Shown here: in pieces, positions 1 to 12,660 of the stretch
Position numbering within the stretch: position 1 is the stretch's first letter
How the letters are laid out: each line of letters begins with the position of its first letter
Assembly: GCF_947179165.1 (NCBI RefSeq)
Contig: NC_077242.1
Coordinates: 51,159,097-51,223,096 of the forward strand
Origin: Solanum dulcamara
Taxonomy: Eukaryota > Streptophyta > Magnoliopsida > Solanales > Solanaceae
DNA length: 64,000 nucleotides
Direction: 5' to 3'
Made by a program: the position numbers and the translations under genes
The notes under the pieces: generated by a model
Database searches by the model: none
What the model was told of the DNA's origin: nothing
What the model saw: only the letters and a program-made list of their open reading frames with translations

Positions 1-178
1 TTATATAAAGCAGTAACAAATATTCAAATATATAAAGCAACCAAATAATTGCAAACATACATTAATATCAAGCAATAGCAAATAAATAATCATAACATAA
101 ATCAAAAAAGAAAAACTAAAAAATATAAAGAAATTCAAATTATTAACCTAAGTCTGTTATGGTTTAGAACCTAATTAT
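1..178 (-). mobile_element. Ogre-type element, start of internal region (partial)
   Basis: This AT-rich stretch lies just inside the primer-binding site of a minus-strand Ogre-type retrotransposon, so it should be the beginning of its untranslated leader. I see no coding potential in it. The rest of the element lies beyond the left edge of the window. Confidence 0.6.
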
Positions 179-196
179 TCCCCAGTGGAGTCGCCA
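179..196 (-). other. Primer-binding site for tRNA-Arg (Ogre)
   Basis: On the plus strand this reads TCCCCAGTGGAGTCGCCA, which I recognise as the 3' end of a plant tRNA-Arg including CCA. On the minus strand it is therefore an 18-nt perfect primer-binding site. It sits 3 nt inside the LTR end at 200. Priming by tRNA-Arg together with a very long LTR is characteristic of Ogre elements (TAT lineage of Ty3/gypsy). It also fixes the element as minus-strand and the adjacent LTR as the 5' LTR. Confidence 0.8.
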
Positions 197-680
197 AGCT
201 GTTATACCCCATTTTAACTCGAGGTCAAACGGTGTACAACATATTGATGATTCCTAAATTATTTAATTTTAAGGAGTCGCCACCTAATTATTTTTTAAGG
301 TAAATTAGGATACCTAAATAATTAACTTATTCAAAGCTAAAAAATGATCTCCGATTAGTGGTCTACTTAGCTTATGAGATTCTAGATAAGGGTTCTAGTT
401 ATCCTAAAGGGAAGGGGTTAGGCATCCTTCAAAATTCGTTAAAAACGATTACCGGCCAAACTTAGGTTAAATGATTAAAATTTTAAAAAAAAGGTTGCTC
501 AAAAGTTTTGAAAACAAAGCTTAGTAACTAAGTGAGTGTTTAAATGCGATATATATATATTTTAATAACTAATCCTTAAAGAAAAATATTGATTTTCTTT
601 TATTATGATGAACCATTTTAATTAAAGTTTCACAAATCTAAATATCCATATAATGTTAGCTATTGCATTGGTGAGAACAC

Positions 681-762
681 AACGACAATAATAATAATAA
701 TAATAATATGATAAATAATAATAATAATAATAATAGAAATAATAATATTAATAAAGGCAGTA

Positions 763-821
<59 letters not shown>

Positions 822-1339
822 TAATAATAATAATAATGATAGTAACACTAAATAATACTAATAACGATAATAATAATAATAATAATAAAAATACTAATGA
901 TGATAATGATAACGAATTTAATACTAATAATACTAATAAAGATAGCGATAATAATATTAATAATAATAATAGTAAAATAAAATACTACGAATAATAATAG
1001 TAACGATAATAATAATAATAACAGTAAATGAAAATACTATTACTACTATTAGTACTACTAATAATAATAATAATGATGAAGAAAATAATAATAATAATAA
1101 TAATAGTAGATAGAAATACTACTAATACTAATGATAATAATAATAATGATAATAATAATAATACTAACAGTAAAATAAAATACAACTACAACTCATAACA
1201 ACAACAACAATAATAGTAATAATAATAATAGTAAATAAACTATACTAGTATAATAATGATAATAATAATAACAAAAATAATAATAATAATAATAATAATG
1301 ATGATAAATAGTGATAACAACAACAATAATAATAATAGC

Positions 1340-1376
<37 letters not shown>

Positions 1377-2097
1377 TGATAACGGTAAATATAATAGCAA
1401 TAATACGAATAATAATAAATAGATAATAATAACAATAGCAATAATAATAATAAGAATAAGAATAATAACAATAAGCATAATAAATAATAACGTTAATAAC
1501 AAATAACAATAACATATAATAATAATAAAATAATAAAAATAATAGTATAATAATAATAATAATAATAATCATAAATAAAATATCGATAAATATAATAATG
1601 ATAATAATAATAATGATAATAACAATAAATAATGATAATAATAATAATGATAATGATGATGATATTAATAATGATAACTATACTAGTAATGATAATAGTA
1701 ATAACAATAATAATAACAAAAATACTAACAATGATAGTAATAATAGTGAATAAAAAAAAAACATTGCTACTATTAATAATAATAATGACGAAAATAATAA
1801 TAATAATAATAGTAGTAATGAAATGATGATAGTAATATTAACGAAGCAATAATAATAGTAAAAAATAGCTATTAATAATAATGACGAAAATGATAATAAT
1901 AATAATGCAAATAACAATAATAATAATAATAATAATAATAACGAAAATGATAATAATAGTACTACTAATAATATTAATAACGAAAATAATAATACATATA
2001 ATAACATAATAATAATGATGGTAACATTAATAATAATAGCAGTAAACAAAATGTACTAATAATAATGATAATAATAATTAAGAAAATATTAATAAAC

Positions 2098-2129
<32 letters not shown>

Positions 2130-2353
2130 CTAACAGTAAATAAAATACTACTACTACTAATAATAATAATAATAAAAATGATAATAAAATATATACTAAT
2201 AATAATAATAATAATAACGAAAATAATAATAACAATAATAATAATAATATTAATAATAATAATAGTAATACTAACAGAAAAATAAACATTCTACTGCTTC
2301 TCTTAATAATATTAATAATGAAAATAATAATATTAATATGAATAACGAAAATG

Positions 2354-2416
<63 letters not shown>

Positions 2417-2735
2417 GTAATACTAACAGAAAAATAAACATTCCACTGCTTCTCTTAATAATATTAATAATGAAAATAATAATATTAATATGAATAACGA
2501 AAATAATAATAATAATAATAATAATAGTAATACTAACGGAAAAATAAACATGCTACTACTTCTATTAATAATATTGACAGCGAAAATAATAATAATAATA
2601 GTAATAACAGAAAATAAAATATACTACTAATAATAATAGCAATAATAATTAAAATAACAATAATAACGACATCAAATAAACAGACACTGATAATAAGAAT
2701 AATAATAACAATAATAATAAATGCTGAAAAATATA
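681..2735. repeat. 2-kb degenerate TAA/AAT array with higher-order units
   Basis: About 2 kb is almost entirely (AAT)n with frequent single substitutions (AAC, GAT, AGT, GAA). It is not pure slippage. A longer unit carrying ACTAACAGAAAAATAAACAT and a CTACTGCTTCT core recurs near 2264, 2415 and 2525, spaced 151 and 110 bp, and weaker forms occur near 1168, 2029 and 2129. The array lies downstream of the predicted minus-strand TATA box, so it should be in the transcribed leader. Long open frames here, such as 1678-2049, are L/I/Y-rich artefacts of the triplet repeat. Confidence 0.9.
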
Positions 2736-3126
2736 AACAGCCCGGATTGACACTGAATATGGCGATCTTATTCGTTTGCTATTTTTAAAAGATCTAGGAT
2801 ATCGACTCCATGTGAAGGTAGGATGATTATATCGAGTTTCAGATCAAGACTCCATTTTTGCTCCAGGGGTGTTCATGCAAAACAAGAAAATAATGACGAA
2901 ATTAGCAAGATAATAATTTAGGATAACCTTTTATGATAATAACAATGAGAAATAAAAGAAGAACGGAGTAAATATTACCTGTTGCTGGGCAGTGAACGGA
3001 AATGTTTTGGTCACGAATATACCCTTGTTTTTCGAGTAAAATCGAGTTCAAATTGAGAGAAAATTCAAAAATTCTTCCCTATTCTGTATGTGTTCGTGTA
3101 AGTCCCCCTTGTTCTGTCTAATCCCT

Positions 3127-3136
3127 CTATTTATAG
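3127..3136 (-). promoter_or_regulatory. TATA box of Ogre LTR
   Basis: The minus strand reads CTCCCTATAAATAGAGGG here, a canonical plant TATA box about 2.7 kb inside the LTR start at 5828. Transcription would begin near 3100 and run toward 200. The call rests on the motif and its position only. Confidence 0.55.
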
Positions 3137-3220
3137 GGAGATAGAAATTAAATAAAAAAAATAAAAAAATAATAACGGATGATTAAAATAATGCGGAGTG
3201 GGCGAACTTATAAAATAATG

Positions 3221-3384
3221 CGGAACGGCGGAAAAATAATAATTAATACGAAATGGGCGGAATATTTAAATAATGCGGAATGGGTGGATTATTAAAATAA
3301 TACGGAACGGCGGAAAAATAATAATTAATAGGAAATGGGCGGAATATTTAAATAATGCGGAATGGGCGGATTATTCAAATAATA
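3221..3384. repeat. 82-bp tandem repeat, two copies
   Basis: The unit starting CGGAACGGCGGAAAAATAAT occurs at 3221 and again at 3303, an exact 82-bp period. Each copy contains sub-repeats of the form AATAATGCGGAATGGGCGGA. It is a local tandem duplication inside the Ogre U3 region. Confidence 0.85.
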
Positions 3385-3419
3385 CGGAATGAATAGAAGA
3401 AGAAAAAAAAATAGCTGAA

Positions 3420-3421
3420 AG

Positions 3422-3461
<40 letters not shown>

Positions 3462-3997
3462 ATGGGAAATTAATATATTTATATTTATTTATTTTTCGGA
3501 TGAAGAATAATTTTTTTTTTATATATATATATATTGAAGAGGGGACAAAAGATTATGGGTTAATTAATATAATATTAATATAGGGTATGGGGAGGGGGCA
3601 CGCGTGTATTTGTTTATTATTTCGGAAGAATATATATGGGGAAGGGGGTGCACGCTTGGATTTGTTTATTACATATATATATATATATTTTCGGAAGAAT
3701 ATATATGGGGACGCGTGGTATAAATTAATATTATTTATTTTTATTTCATCAATTATTTATTTTAAAAATAAAATCGGATGTGAATATATATATTTTGGAA
3801 AAGAGATATAATATTAATATGGGTATATGTGCAGGGGACAAGCATTGAATAAAAAATGGTATAGGGATATGGGAAGGGGAACAAAACATATAATAATATA
3901 TATATATTTTATTTAAATTTTTTATTTTTAAAAAAAAATCGGATGAATTTTTATAATATATATATTTTTTATTTTTATTTTTAAATAGGAATTCGGG

Positions 3998-4059
<62 letters not shown>

Positions 4060-4291
4060 AAATGGACAAAGAATGATGGGCGGGGCACGCGTGGATTAAA
4101 ATAATATTAATGTTTTAATTTTTATTAAAAAGATAAATAAAAAATAATAAAAAAATTGGATGAATATAATATATATATATATATATATATTATATTCATT
4201 TTTTAAAATTATTTGGATGAAAAGAAAACAATTATATATTTTATTATTACTTAATGTTTATTATTATTTATTTTTTAAATAGGAATTTGGG

Positions 4292-4331
<40 letters not shown>

Positions 4332-4442
4332 AAATGGACAAAGAATGATGGGCCGGGAACGCGTGGATTAAAATAATATATATATATATATATATAATTT
4401 TTATTAAAAAAGACAAAAAATAAAAAAAATAAAAATCGGATG

Positions 4443-4476
<34 letters not shown>

Positions 4477-4515
4477 TAAAATAGTACAAAAGTGCGGCGA
4501 GAATAAATAAATAAA

Positions 4516-4550
<35 letters not shown>

Positions 4551-4650
4551 TATTATATTCATTTTTTAAATTATTTGGATGAAAAGAAAATAATTATATA
4601 TTTTAATATTATTTAATATTTATTATTATTTATTGTTTTTTAAACAGGGG
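3420..4650. repeat. AT microsatellites and tandem duplication in Ogre U3
   Basis: Runs of (AT)n occur at about 3424-3460, 4002-4056, 4296-4328 and 4520-4545. Between them a long unit is duplicated in tandem: an AGGAATTCGGGTGAATAT start at 3987 recurs at 4281, each followed by AAAATGGACAAAGAATGATG and later by TTATTTGGATGAAAAGAAAA. The units are about 294 and 365 bp, differing mainly in microsatellite length. A shorter duplication around TTCGGAAGAATATATATGGG lies at about 3620 and 3690. Confidence 0.75.
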
Positions 4651-5578
4651 ACAACGGGTGATGGGTATTATTAATATAGTATTAATATAGGTATGGGTAG
4701 TAAATTAAAATATTTTTTTTATTATTATTATTATTATTTTTTTTTTGGAAGATTAACATTATTTAATTATTTATTTATTTATTATTATTTTAAAAGAGGG
4801 ACAAAAAGGTGTGCAGAATATTATTATTTTATTTTTAATTATTTTTATTTTCGGATGAATAAATAATATATATATTTTTTAATTTCTTTATTTATTATTA
4901 TTATTATTTATTTATTGATTTATTTATTTTTATTTTTTGACGAGGAGATGACAGATATATTATTTGCGTGTTGTAGTATTAATGAAAAAAATAAAAATAA
5001 TAATAAAAAACTGTTAATTCAATATTAATTATTTGTTATTTAGGAGAAGTAATGAAAACGTAAAATTAATTAGTGAAATTGGTTATCAAATTAGACGAAT
5101 TCATTTACGATCTTCTTAATTTTAACAAAAGTAAAATGATTAACCTCATTGTAACTAATTATTAATTTACGAAATAATTAATTATAGTAAATAATTATTT
5201 TCTTTTTATAAGTCAAACTTAAATATTACTAAGAGATAATGACTATATATATAAAAAAAAAATGCATGTGTTATGAAGATAACAAATTATTTAAAATACA
5301 CTTGAAAATATGCATTGTTTTATAAAAGCCAATTATTTTAATTTAATTAAAATTGAAGAAGTCTAAAATTAAAATAAGATGAGTATGCATTAATTAATTA
5401 ACAAACCTCTCATTTTTTACAAAGTAAATAATTAACTTCAGTTTAAATAAATTAACTTGAAATATGAGTCTATTAATTAAAATCCAACTAATTAACAGAG
5501 CTATTTATTTTAAAAATAAAAATCTTTTGAAACAATTTTTTGAATAAATAATAAAATAAATTATATTCAAGAATTATT

Positions 5579-5583
<5 letters not shown>

Positions 5584-5674
<91 letters not shown>
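5584..5674. repeat. (AT)n followed by (GA)n microsatellite
   Basis: About 33 AT dinucleotides run directly into about 12 GA dinucleotides with no interruption. The repeat lies near the outer start of the Ogre LTR. Confidence 0.95.
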
Positions 5675-5828
5675 TAAATTAATTTAAAATGATGATACCA
5701 TATATGTATATTTCATTTTTTTTAATTATTATTATTATTTAATTTTATATATATATTTTATTTTTATTGTATTATTATTATTTTTTTGTAAAAATTACGT
5801 TGTTGAGGGTAAAAATTGGGTGTCAACA

Positions 5829-6086
5829 GGGTCTTCATCTAGTTTAGAACCATCGATCTCAGGCAGATTGATCCTTTGGAAATCTCAAATCCTAGAGGTC
5901 GGATTTTGTATTTAGGCAGGAAGAACACCTTGATGCCCTTGGTTGGCTATGACTTGAGCTAACAACGTAATGATATTATGAAACTTGTTGGGTTACCCCT
6001 TCCTTATGATGTGGGGCATTGGGAATTGGAAGAGTTTGGTCTTGATCATCAACCCTTTCTCTTGGAGGTGCTCTTCCATGAGTCAT
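5829..6086 (-). pseudogene. Ty3/gypsy gag fragment, element G (broken)
   Basis: Minus-strand reading from an ATG at 6086 begins MTHGRAPPRERVDDQ, a typical start for this kind of plant gypsy gag, with a proline-rich N-terminus. After a frameshift near residue 35 it continues HNIITLLAQVIANQGHQG, and after further stops NLPEIDGSKLDEDP. The last matches the conserved gag start in which plant gypsy proteins read roughly R-I-x-D-F-x-R-x-N-P-P-x-F-x-G-S-K-x-x-E-D-P. The reading is cut at 5829 by the Ogre LTR. A primer site and LTR lie just upstream (6283-6300), as expected for a minus-strand element. It contains at least one frameshift and two stops, so it is non-functional. Confidence 0.75.
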
Positions 6087-6282
6087 TATCCAGAGAAACA
6101 AAATGGGTCGTTAGTTAGAAGAAAGCTTAGGACACTCTAACGCAAGACATGAATTTAAAAGAAGTGAAAACCTTCCTAAATATACCAAAGTCTCCTATTC
6201 ATAGTTGTGACGGGATTCACAAGTATGAACAAGACCATATTTAATGTGGTATGTTGGACTCCAAGGACCATTAAAAACCTCA

Positions 6283-6295
6283 GACTTTGATACCA
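6283..6295 (-). other. Primer-binding site, initiator tRNA-Met type (G)
   Basis: The minus strand reads TGGTATCAAAGTC, close to the common plant site TGGTATCAGAGC for initiator tRNA-Met. It is separated by 4 nt from the LTR end at 6300. Confidence 0.7.
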
Positions 6296-6299
6296 AGTT

Positions 6300-8570
6300 T
6301 ATCACAACCTAAGCATAGGGTCTAGACGTGATATGACAAATGAGAAACTCGAGAGTACCTCAAACAAGCTTCTTAGCATTCTTTTAGCCTTTCATAGGTA
6401 ATGACAACAAATAAATAGGCGGAAATCATAATAGTAAATCTTCAACTTACATATGTCTAACAATACCTCTAACCTTTAGATTTAACGGGGATAAGACAAG
6501 TCCCTAGCTGACCCTCAATCATAATAGAAAGAAATGACATAGTAAGTGTATAAAGCTCTCAATATATCATAAGCTATAAAGATTAAGGAGCATAGTTCTC
6601 AGAACATGGGAACTCACCAAAAGTATCCTTCAAACAAAAACTCAACTAGCCATATGGAAGAGAACAAGGAGGAGCACCGGTCCCTACATGGTGATATCAT
6701 GTAGGCAAAAGAGTATGTGTTATTACTTTGAATGTACTAAGTATGTAGGCATGCATTACAAAGTAAAACATTTAAGACATTTATAAGGCAAAGTACATAA
6801 ATGAGTGCATGCATAAGTAATCAAGTAGATATCATTTAAATCATACATATGTGGAGATGTACATGCATGAGTAATCATGTAAATAGAATTTAAAACGGTC
6901 ATTTGTCAGAAGTTGACTATAAACAACATTAAGATCATGTGAGCTATTACATGGAATCCAATATAATCCCTTACGTTGGCCGGAGAGTCTATTTGCCATG
7001 GGTAGTACTCCGTCAACTTCATTCATTTCTTTAACTTTAACTTTAAGGGCTTTTGTGGATCCATTAGTCTAAGCCTACAAGAGCTCCTATGTTGGCACAT
7101 AGTTAATGAGACAAGGGGTTGCTACTAGAATTTACTTACCGAATCTCACCTCAATGACCCATTCGGTACTAAGTCAATCCTACAGAATAGTTTAATACTT
7201 CAAAATAGTCATAACATAGAGCTTGAAAATTTAAAATATCATATTCGGTAGAATAGCTCATTAAAACCTTTGGTAATTCTAACATGAAAGAATTGTCCTT
7301 ATTGCTTAAAGAATCCATCATTCATATTATTTCATCATTCTTATATTTCAAAAGACTCCCTTTTAATCATAGACATTGCTTTCATAAACATCCATTTGGA
7401 GTCAAAGCTTTCAAATTAAACTACATTAAAAATATAATAAAACTAGGTGGATTCAAATTACTTCAACTTTCAAACATGAATGTAAATGAAATTATGCATA
7501 AATACTTTGAAATCCATCAATTAAAAATTATACTTTAAACAACCCACCATAAAATTCAAGAGCCTTTAAAGAGCTACATAGAGAAATACTTGCAAATCAT
7601 CAATTTATACATATGAAGTTATTTTGCATCAAAATAGACTAGTAATCATTAGTTTAACCATGATTCATCCTATGAAGTAGAAATAAGAATTATCTATACG
7701 AAAATTTTATTTGAAATTAAGAGATTTAGTTGAAAGAATTTTGGACTCCATGGGTTCAAAAACCCATGGATGAACACCCACATACAGTAGAGTAAACCTT
7801 AAAGAAAATAAATATAATTTATCATATAATCAACATACTTTAGGTATGAGAGTGGAAGAAATACTTTCATTGAAGCCTTAGATACCTGGAATCAGAAGCT
7901 TTACTCAGAATCAAAGAACTTAATGAACACTCTTGAATCCTAGGTTTTTCTCCTTATCGAAGAATTTTGGGTACTATCCAGAGTATATGAATCACTGGAA
8001 TAGTATTTCTACACTAGTAAGAACTAAAATAATATTTTGAGAATGTATAAAAAAGTGTATAGAGAGAATAGTTGTTTGAGAAAACTTGATGAACAAACTA
8101 CTGAAATAAGGTGGGTATTTATAGGTGTGAAGGAGGGACCTAACAATAATTAAACTAATTATAAACAAAATTTAAAAATTTAATGGAGGATTGTGAATGT
8201 CAAATGGAGTACTATTGATGTCATGGGTGATGTCAAATGGATCTAGATCTTCTATGGTTGGTAAGATGAATATTCTTATTAAGGAATACCCTTTTTTGGA
8301 GCTATGTTTGATCAAGATAACTTTCTAATTAGGATTTGATGTCTTCATATTAATTGTACTAGAAGTCTTAGTTCATTTCATTCAAGAATGAACTGATTTG
8401 GAGCATCCTACAGTGAAATATGATTTTTTTTTCTACAAATACTCAATTTCTTCATAGTATTAGGTCTTGCAAAGATTAATTTATTTGACCTACTTAGCCT
8501 CTGAATCTTAAGCTATAGTCTCACAAAAGTTGTAGGTAATAATGCTGGGTTATTCAAAAATTGTAATCAC
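6300..8570 (-). mobile_element. Gypsy element G, 5' LTR (outer end uncertain)
   Basis: The inner end reads TATCACAACC on the plus strand, a mutated form of the TGTCACAACC terminus, directly beside the primer site at 6283. A minus-strand TATA box lies near 8119. I could not find a convincing outer terminus, so the 8570 boundary is a guess. No coding potential is visible; open frames such as 7284-7538 are AT-rich and match nothing I recognise. Confidence 0.5.
8113..8125 (-). promoter_or_regulatory. TATA box of LTR G
   Basis: The minus strand reads CCTATAAATACCC. It is a well-formed TATA box, oriented with the primer site and gag remnant of element G. Confidence 0.45.
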
Positions 8571-8790
8571 CTAATTTAGATCATCCTATAAAAAGGTATG
8601 CACAAAGTAAAGAAGAGTATCAGTTTTATTGAGAATTGGAACACCATATACAATATTTTTAGGGAGTATTCCAGCTTAGGTTTGCTCGAGAAAGAAAAAA
8701 ACTATAAGTGTAGGGTAGTGACCTTGGGTGCATTTATGCATCCAATAACCAAAATAACCCATGTTCATATAGAGTTTGGGAGCAAATTAC
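8571..8790. other. Unassigned sequence between two LTR remnants
   Basis: I see no gene or clear terminus here. The stretch probably contains the outer end of LTR G and its original flank. A short open frame (8598-8795) has no recognisable domain. Confidence 0.3.
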
Positions 8791-10080
8791 TATAGTTTAA
8801 ATGACATTTTAGAATATTTGGGTGTAAATATAGCTAACCAACATGATTAGACACGTTCAGGGCTTAAAGAGGAAGAATAGACCCATAAAAGATGTTCGGA
8901 TTGAAAGTTGAGCTTGAAGATGAATTTGGGAACAAAAGTGAAGAAAAGACATTGTATGGGAGTATGTCCGCGTCGCGCATTTGGCTTTAGGGATTTAATT
9001 TTGGGACTTGGAATTTATTTTTCTCAACAGGAGAGTACGCACCAAGTTCGCTTCGCGAACCTAGTTAAGGATAAAAGGAATTTCTCCTAATGAAGGAAAT
9101 GCAAAAATACACTAGGCAGAAACGTCTCCGCATCGCGGACTTCAATACAGTGATGGAAACTTTGCAATTTTCGAGGCTATAAAGATCATACTTATATTTA
9201 TTTATTAAACATTCAGTATTTATTTTTAATTTTTAACGAAGGAAGACGAAAGGAGAACTTTCCTATGATTTTATTTCTTCTTCTTTTTTATTTATAAGTA
9301 AGTTTTTCATGCGATTAATTATGTCTTGGATTATGTTCAATATTATGAGTGGCTAAAATCCTTTGTTCTAGGATTATAGCCATAAGATGAAGGTTTTAAT
9401 ATAATTTTCTTTGGTTAAAAATGGTGTCTTTTATATAATTACTCTTATATTCTCATTTATATTATATTAATGCCAGATTAATATTAGAATAAATTAGTTG
9501 TCTACCCAAAACTCAAGAGACAGGAGGGGGATAGAATACTAGAATATAAGGAGCGTGTTTGTTGTAGAATTTCCTAGGACAATTAGTATATAGGATGCTT
9601 GTGACACATACCTATAGATCATGCCTGGTTACTAAACAGAATGATAGGATTAATGCATCTTTTTTGGTTTATGCTTATTCCCGCTCAACAATGTAGTTAG
9701 GTTGTTAACATAGGTAGGCAATTAGAGGTCGAGAGACTGTGATTGTAAAATCAACCCTATAAATCAGTTATTGAGAGACCCATTAGATGCCAAAGTAAAG
9801 TATATTAGACCTAAAATCTACAAATGCTACAACCCTAGAATTCTTTATCAATTTGATTACAACTTACTAAAATTTGTAAGTCACTTCTTATAGTGTTTTT
9901 AATAATTTAGTAGTAGATATAATTGAAATCAACTCTTTTCAACACACACAAATAATTTAGTTCATTAAAAATCTTACACAAGCCTAATTAAAGTCCTTTG
10001 GGTTCAACAATCTGGTACTAAGAAGAGCCACTGTATTACTTGTGAGACCATATACACTTGCGTGTGCTTTGGTGGAAACA
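8791..10080 (+). mobile_element. LTR remnant F, plus strand (left end uncertain)
   Basis: The right end resembles a plant LTR terminus I recognise: a GGGTTCAACAATCTGG block, CACTGTATTACTTGTGAGAC, then TACACTTGCGTGTGCTTTGG, finishing ...GGAAACA at 10080. A TATA box at 9178-9184 fits plus orientation. The block 8965-9140 carries CpG-rich motifs such as GTCCGCGTCGCGC and TTCGCTTCGCGAACC. The left boundary near 8791 is estimated, no target duplication was found, and the neighbouring D1 sequence does not resume on the left, so the remnant is probably truncated. Confidence 0.5.
9178..9184 (+). promoter_or_regulatory. TATA box of LTR F
   Basis: TATAAAG lies about 900 bp before the LTR end and is followed by a purine-rich leader. 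The assignment rests on motif and position. Confidence 0.4.
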
Positions 10081-12660
10081 ACTAGTTCACACTAAGAGTT
10101 TGGAAAGGTCCATAGCACATAAGGAACTAAAGATATGAGATTGAACATAAGTCATACTCTATCCGAAGCTATTCAACATGAAACATGGGTTCCTTAGGCA
10201 AGTAGTAAGAAAGGGCTACGATTCTTTGATTGATATGGTTGATAGATTTTAAGCCTAGCAATACTTCTTAAATACACTATTCTTTCTGCATACAACACTT
10301 CATCAGCTGCAACTCTTAGCTCCCACAAGGGTACATATGAGTACTTCTATCAAGGTCTAAGTACATACTCTTATTGTGTTCAAGCCAAACTTTAAGTCAC
10401 AAGGTGCTACACATATGATAATTATACTAATCTAAACCAAAAGATTCATATTTTATACCTCTATAGGGAATTTCATCCCAAGAGTACCACTCCTTACCAC
10501 CACATTCAACGAAGCTCTAATCCTAATCAAGAAACACCTAATCTATTGTACATTCATCCATATGTCGTTAACACCATATTCAATTCTAGTAATATAACCA
10601 CTCCATGGACTCTAAGTAACCAACTCTTCTAAGAATTTATCGCCTTCTTATGTTCTTTAGCCGCTAAAGTAGAATGCATCACTACAAGGAGACAAACCAA
10701 ATGCTCTCTTTTTTTCAAAATATTTGGTGGCCACAGACCAAATTCTCTCATCTGACTATTACTCATAAAAGAAACCTCATCTTGATCTTCCTTTACATAT
10801 ATAACCTTATCTTAGATGGAATAGCACACCACCACTATCACAACAAAAAATATCAACCTTCTCTTATCTATCAATACTCAACTACTACCATTAGTATCAC
10901 CGTCAAAATAGAAAATGGATTGCTGGAGAAGCTTAGAGCAACCGATTCAGAGCATGATTCATTAAAGAAATTTGATATAAGAATATGCATGATATAGAAT
11001 TACTTCACAAGCAACTAAGGATAAATCATGAATTCGTGAGAGAGAGCATACTATGAGACCTTAGTGCTTATATGAATAGATTCATAATATGAGGCTGATG
11101 TTCGAAACTTTATGGAATAAGATTGAGATCAATGGGCAAAAGTCTTCTTCTCTTATTCAAAGAATTGAACATAGATGTGAGTCTTTCTGAAGTGTATGAG
11201 CATAAGTCATGGACATAATGCTGATATGAAAGACGTCAATAGGGTGTTATAATGATTGAAATTTGAGAAATGCTCTAGAGTAGGAAGGGACTTATATATC
11301 ATCAAAACCTTTTTTGAACACATCACTATCTAATTCTCATCACTTGACTTGGTTCCTCACCATACCATCTCCCCCTTAGGTCTGAAGCTGAAACTCTAAG
11401 GCTATGAAACTATTCCACATTCTCCAAAGTGGTCTACATTTTCTTTACTCTAATACTCAAAAAGGCTAATCTCATATCTACTGAACTCTCCAAGTGCAGA
11501 TACTAAGATTCCTTTTAAGGCTTCTTTCTGAGATGTTTCCCTTAACTTTATCATACTTCTATAGAAGTCTTTCTATAATCGCTACCTTCACTGTCTTATA
11601 AAGTCTCTTTATCTAACTCTTACTAGTCTGACTTCTCCTTCTTAGACCACTAATACCACTCTTCTACTGAACTAGAGGATTTTTAAACTATATTTAAGAG
11701 GCTCATCATTGTCTATATATGATTCCTTCGACCAAACTCTTAAGGATAATAAAGAATTCTTATATCATCCTACTCCATATTGATAACTCAAATACAGTAT
11801 CTAGGCACACATAAAAAATCATAAACTTAATTAGAGCCTTATCTAAATATTTAATATCTTGGGAATTTCAAAATGAAGATATTTTTATTTTGAGGGTCAC
11901 AATACCACACTTATACCACTCATATTTATTGCATGCTAACATCTTAATTCCTCACATACTATATGTCAAACTTACTAGATCAAATCTCAAAACTAGAATC
12001 ATCACTCTCATGTCACCATTCTTTTTATCACGAAACTCACATCAAATTCAAGCTTAGTGTCTAGTACTAAACATGGATAGAAATATAATTGCTCACATAC
12101 TATAATAACTTATGACTACTAGATAAAACTAAGAAACACTTACCCCCATGACCTCATGATAAGTAGTCAATCTTTATCTCCTAGTCTACCTAGTTACAGT
12201 TTATCATTGTATTCCTTTTCACAATGTAAGTGCTAATTACCCATTTACTATACATTATTGCCTAGTGAGTTTCGTAACCCTATGAATATCATGGGGCTCT
12301 CCCTTCAAAATTATAACCCTAGCTTAGATCTATCACCTTATGACTACTTTGTTCTTCTGTTCAACACCTATACTTTGTCTTTACTAACGCAGCGACACAT
12401 AATCATAAAATCCTTTCTAGGTTTAAATGTTCTCAAACTCATCCTAACTAACAACTTTTTCTCTCCATTCTATCATGAAAGCCAAATGATACTTACAACT
12501 CTTTAGTCAAAACCAAAGGAACTTGACTTATTCTTCCATTACTTATCTTATAGATACATGACACTAGTTATACACCTCAATCAACCATCATTCTCACTTT
12601 CTGGTTTCTCTTAGACCTTAATTTTTCTATATCTAAGATCATTCTACTACTTACGGTTTA

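Larger units (their letters stand above)
200..5828 (-). mobile_element. Ogre-type 5' LTR, 5.6 kb
   Basis: Read on the minus strand the LTR begins TGTTGACACCC (5828) and ends GGTATAACA (200), the TG..CA pattern of an LTR, followed by the tRNA-Arg primer site. A TATA box near 3130 places transcription start roughly mid-LTR. The region just inside 200 (AGTCGCCACCTAATT near 275; a GGGAAGGGGTTAGGCATCC block near 410) matches the solo LTR at 25673-31177, so both belong to one family. The outer flank (5829 onward) is decayed gag of another gypsy element, so this Ogre inserted into it. The target duplication cannot be tested because the other end is outside the window. The LTR is dominated by TAA and AT repeats. 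Confidence 0.8.

Noticed and set aside
660..2289. Several open frames of 60-123 codons, almost all Leu, Ile and Tyr
   Set aside because: They are translations of the TAA-rich array in frames where the triplet is not a stop. There is no complexity typical of a protein.
5829..6240. Plus-strand reading with few stops (PLEISNPRGRILYLGRKN and following)
   Set aside because: The minus strand of the same region gives a clear gypsy gag with adjoining primer site, so the plus reading is a shadow.
10674..10997. 107-codon plus-strand open frame
   Set aside because: It lies antisense in the D1 interior and the equivalent part of D2 has no such frame.
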